Positions 10,104 to 22,477 of a stretch of DNA of 64,000 nt are shown here, piece after piece. Both the position numbers and the translations under genes were made by a program. The stretch is taken from assembly GCA_030685235.1 (NCBI GenBank), contig MU839079.1:248001-312000 (forward strand), read 5' to 3'. How positions within the stretch are numbered: the first letter of the stretch is position 1; the number at the start of each line of letters is the position of its first letter. The notes below the pieces were generated by a model that saw only the letters and a program-made list of their open reading frames with translations, was not told where the DNA came from and ran no database searches. Source of the stretch: Copromyces sp. CBS 386.78 (lineage: Eukaryota > Ascomycota > Sordariomycetes > Sordariales > Sordariaceae).

Positions 10104-13100
10104 GCTGGCTGAGCTTGGAGTCCGCGGTTGAGAGCTCGGTGTGAGAAGTCTCAAGGGATAAAGCGACCAGTGAGTCGTCGAGGGTGGTCTATCGTCGAGC
10201 AAACGTTGTTCCAGCACGGGGAAACAACGGGACTGGTGAAATGGGTGGGATTCTCGGAGTACACTACATGAATTCGAACTGGGAAGAGGCGGGTAGTTTA
10301 TACAACTGCCCGGGACTCTTAACCGGGGAACAGGTGGAGAGACTCTCCATTCTGGCTTCCGAGAATTAACCGCTCTTTATGTGAGCTTGCCCGGTGAGAG
10401 CATGGGAAGGAGTGTCATTAGGATTTTTTAAGGCGTCCAGGGTAGCTCGGGTGGTGGGAGCTCAAGATGTACCAAGTCAACTTGTACCAGGCCAGGGGCT
10501 TTCAGAAAACAAGGCAACTTTGTCTAGGGCGTGATTTGGAGGGAATAGTCTAGTAGATGGGCCGAGAGGTGTTGAGGGCTTTGCTCTGGTGACCTTGATG
10601 GGCAGTAGATTATTGCTCTCGGGTGGATGTAGCCATATCGGTAGGGACGGACCGTATGAGCGGGTGGTATCAGCCCAGGGAGAGGCACTGTCTGTCGGTC
10701 TGTCTCCACGGTTATATTGCATAGCTGCATCCATTGCCGTTGGCCGCAATGATGGTCATTCAACGGGGTTGAAAGACCAGGAGGAGTAAAAACACATGAT
10801 CTCCAAGGTTTCCTAGGTGGTATCCGCATTCTTGTTTGCATCACTTGATGCCAAGAAAGAGCTTGAAGGTCGAGACGGCTTCATATTGCTCGATTTTCTC
10901 ATATGGTCCTTTGGTGGTTGGATCTAGACCGGGGCTATACTCTTCGCTGCCGGCACTTGAGCAGAAATTTTCTCTGTTTGTCAAGTTGCTCGATATTGAT
11001 CCTGGAAATGGTCGGCGACTTGGACGAGGTGCGTGTGTCTCTTGACCAACAGGTTTTGTATGCGGTTTGCAGATCGGTAAGATTTTGGTTTGGCGTGGCA
11101 ATATCTCGGTCTCGTTCGACGGCGTTTTCCGTTGCCCGTTGCTACAGCGTTGAGAGGCGTTGAAGTCCTGTCGTTAGGTCTTTACATACAACCCGAGCTA
11201 GTTGTAGCGTTGTATCGACTGGCAACCCTTGTCGATGCGGAGGCAGGGCTATTGTAGTCTTGTAGATGTCGACCTGGCTTGATGTTGATGTTGAATTGAC
11301 GATGGAGGTTGACGAAACAAAGCCGGACTGAGATCCACAAGGCGACGAAGTGTGGAGATGGGGTTTTCGCTTTTGTGGGGAAATTGGAGAAGACTATTAA
11401 CATGCCAAGGAACATGGCGTCAAGCGGGGAGATGCAAGTAAACATAAAATAGCCTCGGGAGGCTTATCGCCCGTCCGGCAACCCGTTCCGTGACTATGAG
11501 TCGGCTTCCCGGGCCGTCTTCCTCCAACACCGCCGTTTTCGACTCCATCGGATCCCATTCGACAGTGTCAATTCCGGGCACCCAAGCATTACCGGTGTTT
11601 TCCATCTCCACGCCGAGCAGTATTGTCGTTGCCCATCAATGGAGCAGACATTTCCTGTTATCAGTACACTGTTGCTGGTGGTTTGTTTTAAGAAATGAAG
11701 AGGTCGACGAGTCGTACCATGCATGCCTCCTTGGCTGTTGTTGACCGGAGCTGATGCTAGGGTTCGTACGTTTCCATGTTGGGATACCACTCATCACTCA
11801 CTCTTTGGGAAATTCAACCTTCAATCTCAAAACGAAAAAGGGGCACTTCACATGTGTCCAAAGGACCGTTACACCGCCCACCAAACTTCCTCGAGCCTCA
11901 TCAACACTGTTGCTTGTCTCGAGACGTCGTCTAATGTGGAGGTGTACATCGAGATTCCTGTTTTCTCTTCCATCGCTTGAAGACGCGCTTAGATCCTTCT
12001 CTTGCAGATGCTCAAAGATTGGCGTGTATCTCTCGCGCGTACCCATACTTTCGCTTTTACTGGTTCCGACTCACCCTCCACTTGGACTCCTCCCTATCAC
12101 GCCGAACTGGTTTCCCATTCGTGACCGGAATCATATCTCTTCCCTTCTTCACAGATTCCATGCGTATAAGAGCTCGGCAACGAGTAACCAAAGTGTTCCA
12201 GGCAAAACATAGCCGCTAGCTTGGGCCAAACTGGTACTGAAAACGACACCTCGCGGAGAGTCCTCGACGAGAGCCTCACTCTTGGTTCCCATCCTTTGCC
12301 GAATCACACGGACGCTACAACTCCACCAGCCAACACAACCAGAACCTTCACTACTGCAAGGGAAGCCTTCCATGTCGGATTCGCTGCATAGGGCCAAAGC
12401 TGGCTTCGGAAATGCCCCTTCCACCCTCTTGCATGCTCATCACCCGGCCTTAGTTTCCGCCTGTCACTTATCCCATGCACCTTAATGACGGCGGCACCAT
12501 GAAGGGGGTCTTGTTAAGATCTCCGGGACGTGGGGGTTATCGACCGGCCGGACACGTTTGCAAGACTCTTCCTACCTTTTCCTTTCTGGCGGAACATCTG
12601 GCGAGGTCCATCGTTGATCAGGACAAAGTTGGACATAATCATCAACAGTGATGCTTTGTCTGGCATCTACTATACCCAGCCCATAAGATACGGTCGTTCG
12701 GGAGATCTTGCCGACGGAAGCGTGGTAGCGAAGACGCCTTTCCCATCCAGGGGTACCCTCGGTCCATATCCCAAGCATCGTTTGAGTGGCTGCGGCCAGG
12801 TCTGTTATGGTCCAGGAGACATCGGCAAGCTAGCACATGGACTTCGCAAGGCGTCTGTCGCGTGCTAGGCGCCGGTCATTCGAGGATATCCTTGTGTGTT
12901 CGACGTCACAGACTTCCTTCATATCAGAGGGTATAGTCGCTTATCATGATATACGCCAGGCTCCCTAACGCTTGCGGCTCCAAGAAACTAATCTCCGACT
13001 CACGGATCATGGCTGTCTTTTAACGTACCGAACGTCACACATCAAGCACACAAAAGGGATACGGAACGTCGTCCCGAAGCTCGAATTGACTCGAACCTTG

Positions 13101-16038
13101 CCAGCACCAAGTACCTCCCGGTCATTTTGCTTCCCTCAAAATCACATCTGGGCTATCGGTTTGATGGCTATCCAGCTGCCTCAAGCATCGACCCTCTTTT
13201 GGTCGACAGCCAAATTCCAGTCACTTGGTCTCTGACTTTGCGGCTCTTTGCAGGGCCTCGCTAGTTTCCTGCAACTGTATTTAGCCTCTTCATCCTCATG
13301 ATACTGCGGTTAAACTAGGTATCGCACAATCTTCATGTCACGCGGACGTTTCTTTGAGAAAAACGACTGATTGCGTCTCCAATGCTTCCGTTGTCCTCGG
13401 GCCTTGTCCATGAAGAGACGCCTAGTTTGCACCACCGTCTGCTTGTTGTCTTCCCCACAGCCTTTCTCTGAGAAGGGGCAATTCAAAGCCACCTGTGAAA
13501 CTACCGGTTCTATAGGTGACGATTATAGCGATATTGTCTCTGATTTATTTCACGACAACAAGTGTGAGTCGAAACAGCAGCCACGTGGATAGGCTCAGTG
13601 TTGACTTGATGTCAAGTCTCAAGTCACCAGGGGGGCCTCATTTCGCCAACCCGCACATCATACCACAGGTACGTGTCTGGAGGGCCACACGAATAAGATT
13701 AGCCTGATGGCCACAATACTTGGGCCGCAAATCGGAGGATCTCACGGTTCGAACAACCATCCGCCTTTCATGGCCATGGAGCCATTTCCTAACCTGAGAA
13801 CGCTTGCATGCTTGCGGCAACTTCCTTTGCTCCTTCAGGTGGCTCTTTCCAGTTGTAACTAAGAATCGAGCGGTTCTCAATCACACTGGTCTGGCTAGGT
13901 AGGTAGGGAAAGGCTGAGAGGAAACGCACAAACGAAGAAGCCGGCGAGCTCTCAGCTTATAATCCCAAGCACAGCCCGTCTCTTCCGCCATCCCGTCGAG
14001 CTTTAAGTCTAGTCACCGAACGACAAGCCAGCCCCCTTTGTGGCTGTAATGCAGTGCGCAATACCCGTAAGTTAGACTACTATTATCTGAATGGCTAAAG
14101 CGCACACCTGGTGGCTTCCTAAATCTTAAAAATACCCTGCTCGAAGAAATTTGCCTATTGATCCGTACAACATAGGTATGGCAGGAACAGACATAATGAG
14201 TTTGTAGGAGTCGGAAAGAATACAAAGACCGAGAAGATTCCAGCCCCACTTGGTCGCGTGTTCGCGCGGACCCGTTCTGCCAATTGAATGGATCCGGGCC
14301 AACCCTTGCCGGAGTGGACGGCACGGTCGGGATGATGTCATTCGTCCTTTTTGGCCTGCAGGGGTTTTTGATGCGTTCACCGATTCGAACGAGATCGATG
14401 ATGTTGGGATGAACTGATACGGCGGGATTACTAAGAAAGGAACGAATTGGATGACGATTTTGACGTTTGCTTTGTCATTTAGAGACTCCATTGCGAACAT
14501 TCCGGAGGGATCGTTGATCTTGTGTGATTTTGTTGTTGTCGATTGAAGTTTGGCCAACATTCATTCTTCTTTCTCCTTTTCCTTTTTGGCGGAGATTTTC
14601 CTCGTTTACGACCGAAGTTTTCGGACGTCGTTAACCAGCTTTCCCGTTGAACAGTAACGTCCCAAACTACGTATCGGAGTTATTCATCGGAGTTCCGGTT
14701 TCTTCGTTGCACGACTTGGTTGACACAAACTACAAACCCATACCTTCTTCCCCACGAAAGCGCCTTCACATCACGAGCCACGAGAAACCAAACACTTCGG
14801 AACTTGCCATCCAGCGAAGAAAACCCCCGCCGTCAAACTCCCGTCGAACATTGGTTGTTTCGCACAAATCTGAGACCAGCCACCGGCACCAGCCGCGTTT
14901 TTTCTTCACGATTATAGAAAAAACTGCAGAAAAGCCACAAACGATTCGTGTGGCACCCCTGAAAACGAGGAGCCAAGAAATTGTGGAAAAGCAGGTACGG
15001 AAAATTCCACTCTTTTCTAGCTTTGGACGCAAGATTCAGGGTCTCTTCACCGCACCATGCCCAATACCCCATTCGAACTCCCTAACGACTCCAATCATAC
15101 CTTACCAAGTCCGTTCGGTACCTACCCATACCCCGAACGACTCCGCTGTTTTACTGCCAAGTTACTTACCAACCTCCAGCTGCTTCGAGCTAGTCTAGGT
15201 TAAACGTCACAAGTACACCGCATTGAAGTTGGCCTCTTACCTAGTTTCCCTTCTTTAATACTACATCAACAATTCCCAAAAGTCCCTTTCCGCAATCCCG
15301 TCTTGAAATCATCTTTGGACGACATCCCCGACAACATCTGGATCCAATCCAATTCAAGCAGCCAAGCCAAGCCGATCTAACGCACATACACAACAGAACC
15401 TGCACAGCTCGGTATATCTCAAAAGACATACAGTACTCGTACGAAAGGAGCGGAGCGGAATTCGTGGGGTGCAGCATACGAACTAGAACTACAAGACAGC
15501 ACGACTTGAGCACGACCGAGACGCTGGACGACATCAAAAAAAGCAATTGCCCTAAACGCCGACAGACAAGACAAGACCAACCACAACAGATCGAGTTAGT
15601 AACACGACTCACGCTCTTTGAACGAAGAGATTCCGACCTGCATCGTGCGTGCATGACACTTCATCGTACACTACAGTACACTACAGTACACCGCATCGGT
15701 GTCGCATCAAACTACCGACGCTGTGGTCCAAGTTAATCGAGACATCAATCTAGCTTGTACAAGCGACGACAGAATTAGGAAGAGGAGGCAATTGAACGTG
15801 CAAGATCAGATTGACGTCCAATTCCTGTCCGATTACGGAAGGTGCAATTTGGATAGCACCGCCCAAGCCGAAAGAGGAAAGGCATCACGCATTCATCTCT
15901 CTTTGTCGTCCACGGCGTTCACCTCGGCCATTTCGGTTGTTGACGATCCTTATCGGACTCCAACAACAAAAACCGACAGCGTCGAATACCTCATGAGCCA
16001 GCAAACTCACCAAGAACACACAACCTAAACCTCAAAAA
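10104..16038. other. Long intergenic region (about 5.9 kb), no supportable gene
   Basis: This gap separates the divergently transcribed GH3 and PAF-AH-like genes. Reading frames here are short, start mostly at non-ATG codons and resemble no family I know. Base composition is balanced and not RIP-like. The last 1.4 kb before 16039 is rich in CA/AC and pyrimidine tracts, as expected for a long 5' leader of the PAF-AH-like gene, and has a short TACAC-type direct repeat near 15667-15690. Non-coding transcripts or a fast-evolving spliced gene cannot be excluded. Confidence 0.55.
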
Positions 16039-18288
16039 ATGCTGCCACCAACACAACCTCCTCCTCCTCCGCTGGCGCAATCCAGCTCTTCACGATACTC
16101 CTCATCCGCCTCCTCACGCCCTTCCTCACCACGAAATGAACCCTCTCAACCCTCCTCACCTCGAATCTCATCTTCTTCCTCGTACTCTCAACCATCCCAA
16201 CCCACCCAACCTCAACCCCAATCGCATTCCTCCACCCCCCGAAACAATGCCCCCACATCTACCACCGGCAACGCTCGCACCTCAACAATCCGCACCTCAA
16301 CCGCCACCGGCACCCCCTCCCATCCCTCCCACCAACAAGCTCCACCCCACCGCGCCGCAGGACCACCCAAAACCCTCCGCGAAAAGATCTTCCACGCCCT
16401 CCCTCCCCCCACGGGGCCCCTAAACGTCGGCTTCATGGAACTCGAGTTGCCCGTCCGCGACCCGCGCACTTTTTCGCACATCAAACGTAACGGGGAGTTT
16501 GCGCTTAAGCTCGACACCGTTCTGTTCGCGGTGTACTACCCGTGCGAAGGACCGGAGGAGAAGCCAAAGGAGAAAGCGATGATGACGAGGGATCGGATCC
16601 GACGATGTAGGGGGAATGGGAACTGGGAGGGTTGGGATGATGAAAGGAGGGAGGAAGGCAATGGGGGTGAGAAGGAAGGAAAGGGGAAGGAAAAGAAGAA
16701 TGGGGGGTTGACGAGACCGCCTTGGCTGCCGAGGCCGAGATTGAGTACGTGCAAGGGGTACGCCAACTTTGCGAATATGCCGGGCGCACCGGTTGCTACC
16801 TACTTTGCTTTGACGAGCATGTTTACCAAGTTGCCGGCGTGGCGGAATGCGAAGCTGAGCGATGGGCCGCCGTTGGCGGGACCGGAAGACATGGGAGAGG
16901 AAGCGCTGAATAGGGGGTTCAGCGATACGAGCGAGGTGACGCTTGTCTGGGGACCGAGGCCGGCTCCGGATGCGGAGGAGTTACGGAGACGGAGGGCGCA
17001 GTACCCGGTTATCATGCTCAGCCACGGCCTCGGCGGGTCGAGGACGGTGCACAGTACCATTTGCGGAGAACTGGCCAGTTACGGATTCGTGGTGGTCGCT
17101 GTGGAGCACCGAGACGGAAGCGGGGCGAGGACCTTTGTGAATAAGGAAGGGTCCTCGCCGGACTTGTGCAGCCAGAATCTGGACCGGAGGTCGAATGCGC
17201 AACGGGAGAAGGAAGACGGTGCGATATTCCACGCGAAACGACGACGGAAGGAGAATGGCAAGCAGAAGCCGTACTACATGGTAGACTACCTCTTTCCGCT
17301 GGACAACGCGCAAGATACCCGACCGAATAACCCAGCCGGAGTAGACACCGAGTTACGTTCGGCGCAAATAGACATGAGATGTGCCGAGATTCAAGAGGCA
17401 TACTACGTCTTGGGAATGATCAACAACGGACAAGGAGAAGAGGTTGCGCGTCGCAATCTAAGGAAGAAAGGAAATAAAGGCTCAAGCTCAAAGGGGCTCA
17501 TAGGCATCGACTGGGAGGATTGGACGGGCAGGCTATACCTGAATAATGTGACCATGATGGGTCACTCGTTCGGAGGAGCAACGGCAGCCCAAGTGCTCAG
17601 ATTACGCGAAGACTTCACGTGGATCTCGCAGGGCATCTTACTCGACGTGTGGGGCCCAGCGATGCCCGAGGACTCAAGCGAGGAGCACAGAATTCGGAAG
17701 CCGATATTGGCCCTCGGTAGCGAGGCCTTCATGCACTGGAAGGACAATTTCAAACGCGTGGAGAACCTCTGCCTCGAAGCCCGGGAAGCGGGCGTACCCT
17801 CTTGGATGACGACGATCCGGGGCTCGGTCCACCTGGCAGCGGCAGATTTTGCGGTCCTTTATCCAAATTGGATGTCACTGCTCCTGAAGTCTTTGGTGAA
17901 TCCCGAGCGCGCGATCCAGCTCCATGTCGAATCGGCACTTGAGTTTTGCAGAATGACGCTACCAGAACAGCAGCATGCCAGATTCAGCAAAGCCTGGCCG
18001 TTCGAAGAGGGCCTGCTGACGGCGACAGCGGGTGCGGCGAACGAGGTCTCTTTGGATTTCCGGCCTGATGAGAAATGGGTCGCCGCTCGGCTAAAGATTC
18101 CCCATGAATTCAAGCTACGCGTCCGAAGCTGGGCCAAGAGGAAGATACAACCGGGCCCAGATATCCCAAGAGATGGAAGGGGAAAGCCCCTTGCAGGACT
18201 GGTAAACTGGGGTGCAGGAAACGAAATTTGGGTGCACATCAGTCCAGACAAGGAGGAAGTGCCAAATGTAAGCGAAGAGGCAGAGTAG
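16039..18288 (+). CDS. PAF-acetylhydrolase-like phospholipase A2
   Basis: Alpha/beta hydrolase of the platelet-activating-factor acetylhydrolase family (group VII PLA2), which cleaves short or oxidised sn-2 acyl chains from phospholipids. Single exon, 749 aa. The catalytic triad is visible: Ser510 in GHSFGG (GxSxG), Asp536 in LLDVWGP and His598 in SVHLAA, and the oxyanion region is LSHGLGGSR near residue 330. The first 120 residues are a Pro/Ser/Thr-rich disordered leader. A Gly/Glu/Lys-rich insertion lies around residues 178-225. Both make it far longer than animal plasma PAF-AH (about 440 aa), as is usual for fungal members. No signal peptide or membrane span, so an intracellular enzyme is inferred. 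The ATG is preceded by AAAAA, a favourable fungal start context. The natural substrate is unknown. Confidence 0.9.
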   Translation: MLPPTQPPPPPLAQSSSSRYSSSASSRPSSPRNEPSQPSSPRISSSSSYSQPSQPTQPQPQSHSSTPRNNAPTSTTGNARTSTIRTSTATGTPSHPSHQQAPPHRAAGPPKTLREKIFHALPPPTGPLNVGFMELELPVRDPRTFSHIKRNGEFALKLDTVLFAVYYPCEGPEEKPKEKAMMTRDRIRRCRGNGNWEGWDDERREEGNGGEKEGKGKEKKNGGLTRPPWLPRPRLSTCKGYANFANMPGAPVATYFALTSMFTKLPAWRNAKLSDGPPLAGPEDMGEEALNRGFSDTSEVTLVWGPRPAPDAEELRRRRAQYPVIMLSHGLGGSRTVHSTICGELASYGFVVVAVEHRDGSGARTFVNKEGSSPDLCSQNLDRRSNAQREKEDGAIFHAKRRRKENGKQKPYYMVDYLFPLDNAQDTRPNNPAGVDTELRSAQIDMRCAEIQEAYYVLGMINNGQGEEVARRNLRKKGNKGSSSKGLIGIDWEDWTGRLYLNNVTMMGHSFGGATAAQVLRLREDFTWISQGILLDVWGPAMPEDSSEEHRIRKPILALGSEAFMHWKDNFKRVENLCLEAREAGVPSWMTTIRGSVHLAAADFAVLYPNWMSLLLKSLVNPERAIQLHVESALEFCRMTLPEQQHARFSKAWPFEEGLLTATAGAANEVSLDFRPDEKWVAARLKIPHEFKLRVRSWAKRKIQPGPDIPRDGRGKPLAGLVNWGAGNEIWVHISPDKEEVPNVSEEAE

Positions 18289-21200
18289 TGTCATGGTCGA
18301 AATTCTTGTTGTCGCGTTCCACCGGGGCCGGGAAAAAGGCGGTGGGAGGTGCTAAGGCCCTACCTGGATTCAATGATACCCATTATCTACCGAAAGCATG
18401 TTTGAGAATGAGTATGTGGTTGCCAAGTAAGCTTGGTGAGGTTCGGGGAGATTTTTGCGATCTGATGGTGCCCTTGGAGTTGTATCCCGGCCTGCATGCC
18501 CAGGAGTTGAGTATGACTAGTAGCGTTCGGATAATTGAAATATATCAGCATAACAATCACAACAGAAGTTTGCTCGGACAATTGTGCATGCCGGAGATGG
18601 TTTCCAAGTAGACAGCGCTCACCGAATACCGGTTTTGAGCCCATGCTAGACGAGCCCCAAAGCCGTTCAAACAGTGCCTTCCAGCGACGCTTGCCGGTTG
18701 CCGGCCTGCCGAAAATTGATTGCTTATTCTGCGCACAGAAATAGCAGCAATCTTGTTCCCCACGGGGTAGAATAGGCGAAATGCTCGAGCCAATGGCAAA
18801 CAGTCCTTTTCCACCATGCCCGGGCGAGAGGTTGTGAGAAGCGCGGTAGACCGACGGCCGGATATCTGACTAGGGGCGGGAAATATGTGGTGGAGTTTGA
18901 CGAGGAACACGTAATGTCAATATATAAACACTTTCTGCAACAGACGGGCCTTTCAATTCCGGGGGCCGGGGAGTTGGTTGCCGCGTGGATGATTTCTCGC
19001 GTACTGGTAAAAGACGCTGGTTAATATCCACGGCCTAGCTGAACCAGGAAATTCGAGCCAAATGTATCCTGGCAGTAGCGGGTAATGGCAAGATCGGGTT
19101 CGAGACTTTGGCGTAGTATCGTGGGTGGCCATCAACCAGCGGCCTTGGCCAAGTTTGGGCAGTGAGCCTCAATTGGGCGCCTCCGGCCCGGTGAATCCCT
19201 GACAAGACATTCATTTGGTGATGTTCCAGAATTGACAAGGCCAGGATGACCCGTGCAGACAGGACGAGCAAGAAGTGGAAGGCTCTCAATAAGCTATATC
19301 CCCTGCTAGCCCTGTCTGGCCAAGTTAGCCAGACGACAGCTTCGGCCGAGGGAGCAGCTCCAAGCTCTGAGAAGCTGTTCCTGGCAACTTGAAGCTGCTG
19401 TGCTCGGTACCACCAGTGTTATGTCGGTCGAGAGCCTATGAATTCTCGCGATGCTATAACCGCTGTGGTACGCTGTGACACTCTCCGTTCCTGACTGTTC
19501 TTGGCTTCAGGAGTCAGCCGTTTTCTCGGTCGAGGTGTAACGGGCAGGCAAGGCTACAAGTCAGAGCCATAATGGCCAGAACCCAGGCCTGCTAGGAACG
19601 GAGCAGCGTCGGGACAGGATTGGTGATGGTCCGGATGCGCCATCAAAGGCGGAGAAAAGGGTGAGGCGCGACTGCAGTGTAATCGTCAGCGTCTGTGGTC
19701 GGTAGCAGAAAGTGATTTCCACTGGGAGCACGCCATTTCACTCGATCAGAAAAATCGGGAGCATGTCTCGCCAACAGCTTCTGGGCTCCGTTGAGTGTCG
19801 TACGTGGCCGCGAAAATCCTCGTCGACCACGTTGTTGACCATGGTTCAGAGACACGACGATGGCGTTCTGCGGGCAGGAGACGGACGGCCGTTCCAAGTT
19901 GAGGATGGACTTGGATGGATAGGTTGCTAGAGCTGGTAGCTGGGTAGGGGTGGTATTGTTCTTTTCTTCCAGAACCTTGACCGTGGTCAAGTATGGGTAA
20001 ACATCTTGTGGTTTTTGATTTGGAGTTCGCTAGTACTCAACCCATAATTAGGCACCGTAGCCTTGCACTTGTGAAACTTGGTTGGCTGCGCGTTTGCCAT
20101 GATCGACATGAAGGGATCAGAATTTGGCGATGGAAGACTCGGAGGATGGACAGCTGCAAGCTCCAAGTCAGACTATGACTGAGCGTGGCCATTCGCGGCG
20201 ATCAAACATGTGAGCGCATTTGCCGATCTAGCGGTCCGAGAAGGGAAGAAGGTGGTGCGTTAGCGGGCTGCATCGCGTGTATTGTCTGCGTGGTGACCAT
20301 GGTGGGTAGGACAGCCGAAGGGGAAGCGGAAGAACATGATTGAGCCATGGGTGGGAAAAGAGGGAAGAGAAGGACAAGACCACGCCCAGAAAGCTTGTTG
20401 ACGAAACCAAGATTGGAGGGTCTCCTTGTGGTCACCAATTGAAGTTTGGAAGTCAACCCCGCGAAAAGTGACGAAGCCGGAGAAAGTTTGGAGAAGGGAA
20501 GCTTCTATTTAGAAGTGGAAGTGTGTGTGGGTGGCCGGATTTGGTTGGCGGATTGATGGACACTTGCCCTGACAGCCCCTGGCAGTGGCAGGGGACAGCC
20601 GCTGAGGCTTGCAGATCATCGTGCAGAATTGACCCACTTGGACAGATCCCCAAAGCTAAAATTGACCGCAACCCGGGTCTTTCACTAACAAATAGTTGTG
20701 ATTTAGTGGGCCATTGTTGATAGTCCGTTAACAGCATCCGACAATAACTGGACGACCATACGACGTCCTTTTGCGTCTCAAGGGACATGGAACTTCTTCC
20801 CCCAATCATCTCGACTCTCGATTCAACTCCGGCACCACAGTCGACAGCACGCCATCGTTTATTCCAACCTCACTTCTTGAATCTGATTTCGACACCCGCT
20901 TTTTATTCTCCGCGTTCTATGGTTCACGCGCACACACCATTGACGCCCATAATGACTCCATCCTTCTTTTTCCGGATCTTCATGTCGTGACACACCCCCA
21001 CCACTCCTACCACTCTTCGGATCCAAGACAGGCCCCATGGAACTACCCGGTACCTGTGCAAGCTGGGCTGCACCCCTTCTGCACATCACCCAGGCGAGCC
21101 AAGAAAATAGCACCGAGCAGGTCCGTCCTGAGTAACCCGGAATATGGCCCTTCCTCAGTCGACCACGACGACGCGACTGGACACAGTTTGTAATCACCTC

Positions 21201-22477
21201 CTGCATGATGCCGTGTCCAGGAGCAGGACGCCCAAATGTGGTTCGGCCAGGAAGCTTTGCCCGCTAGAACTGGTCGAGTATTCTCTCACACGCTGCTCTT
21301 TCTGTTCTCTGTCTGCAGACTGCTAATGCCTTGTTCCTGGCCCCAATATCTCTCTTCCATCTTGGCCCTCTCGTATAACTGATTACGAAGAGTCCCAAGG
21401 CCAGATGCTAGTGCATCTTTCCCCGACGGCCCGCTATGGAAGCCATGTCGTTGTTGTTTGTCCTCCCTCGATCCCGTGCACTGTGGCACAGTACCTACAT
21501 ACTTTCCACCACCAGAGCCTTCCCGACCTGATCTAACCTTGCTCGACATCTGATCATGATCCGAGCAAGCAACGGGTTCCAAAGTGCGGGTTAGGTTAGG
21601 TGACTGGACGTGGTTTGGTACGGTTCCACATACAAGTCTCTCTTATTATAGCTGCACCCGACTACCGCTTGCGAAGAGGTTAGCAACCTCCAACCAGTTC
21701 TCACTGCTGAGCAAGAAGGCAGGGGAGAAGGAAACGAGAAGACTATACTCAGAACTGGCAGAACTAATGGTACACAACACATCAGCTTTAACCCATGGAT
21801 CTGCTTTTCCCCCAAGTGTGATTCCATAGTCAGCACCCAGCACAAACCCTCAGAGACAGACAGCCTTGATCGATCAACCAATCTCACTCATCACTTTCCT
21901 GCTCATACAGTCCAGTCACCCAGTCAGCCATTGAGTGCAACTCTACAGGTGCCAGTTTGTGTGCGGGTGTGCTTGCCACCGGGTCAAAAATCTGGAGACA
22001 AGGCATTTTAGCCGTGGCCCAATATCTCGCATTCACCCAGGCCTGCGGCTACGCGCTCCAATACATAGCGTCGTGCCAAAGACAACTGCCTCTGTACTCT
22101 CGACAGGTCACCCTGGCCCGGCCACTTGAGACGGCAGTAGTATAGCATAGAGCATGTACTGATAGACGGAAAGAAGCTGTCTTTGATTACGTCGGGGGCG
22201 GAAGCACGGCGACACTGCGTTTACCAACATTGTCCACACCATTCAATTTTGCGTGTTTTGCTTACTACTACTTTCTCTCCGCTGCAAAGCCCACGAATCC
22301 TTGGGCTCCAAGAATTCTCCCCGGTCGGAACTCGGAAGCACGTCTGGGTGTGGCTCATTATTTTGTTATATTTTGCCCTCCTCCTTCTTCGCTTTCTGCT
22401 TCGCCCTTTGTATGTGCTCTGCCATCCCAGCATCCAAGTCCTCTCTCCGCGATACTGGGCCCACTCCATCATCAACC
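18289..22477. other. Intergenic region (about 4.2 kb), no supportable gene
   Basis: Lies between the stop of the PAF-AH-like gene and the start of the large disordered-protein gene, both plus strand. The longest frames (near 20771-21193) lack family features and coding-like composition. The last few hundred bases are pyrimidine-rich, consistent with the promoter and leader of the next gene. Confidence 0.55.

Noticed and set aside
14126..14560. 144-codon minus-strand frame
   Set aside because: No recognisable domain, no splice-supported extension and composition like the surrounding non-coding DNA.
14647..15198. 183-codon plus-strand frame upstream of the PAF-AH-like gene
   Set aside because: It opens at TTG rather than ATG, shows no family motif, and lies in the CA-rich zone that reads as leader or intergenic DNA.
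20771..21193. 140-codon plus-strand frame in the 18.3-22.5 kb gap
   Set aside because: His/Pro/Ser-rich sequence without motifs or a convincing start context; probably chance.
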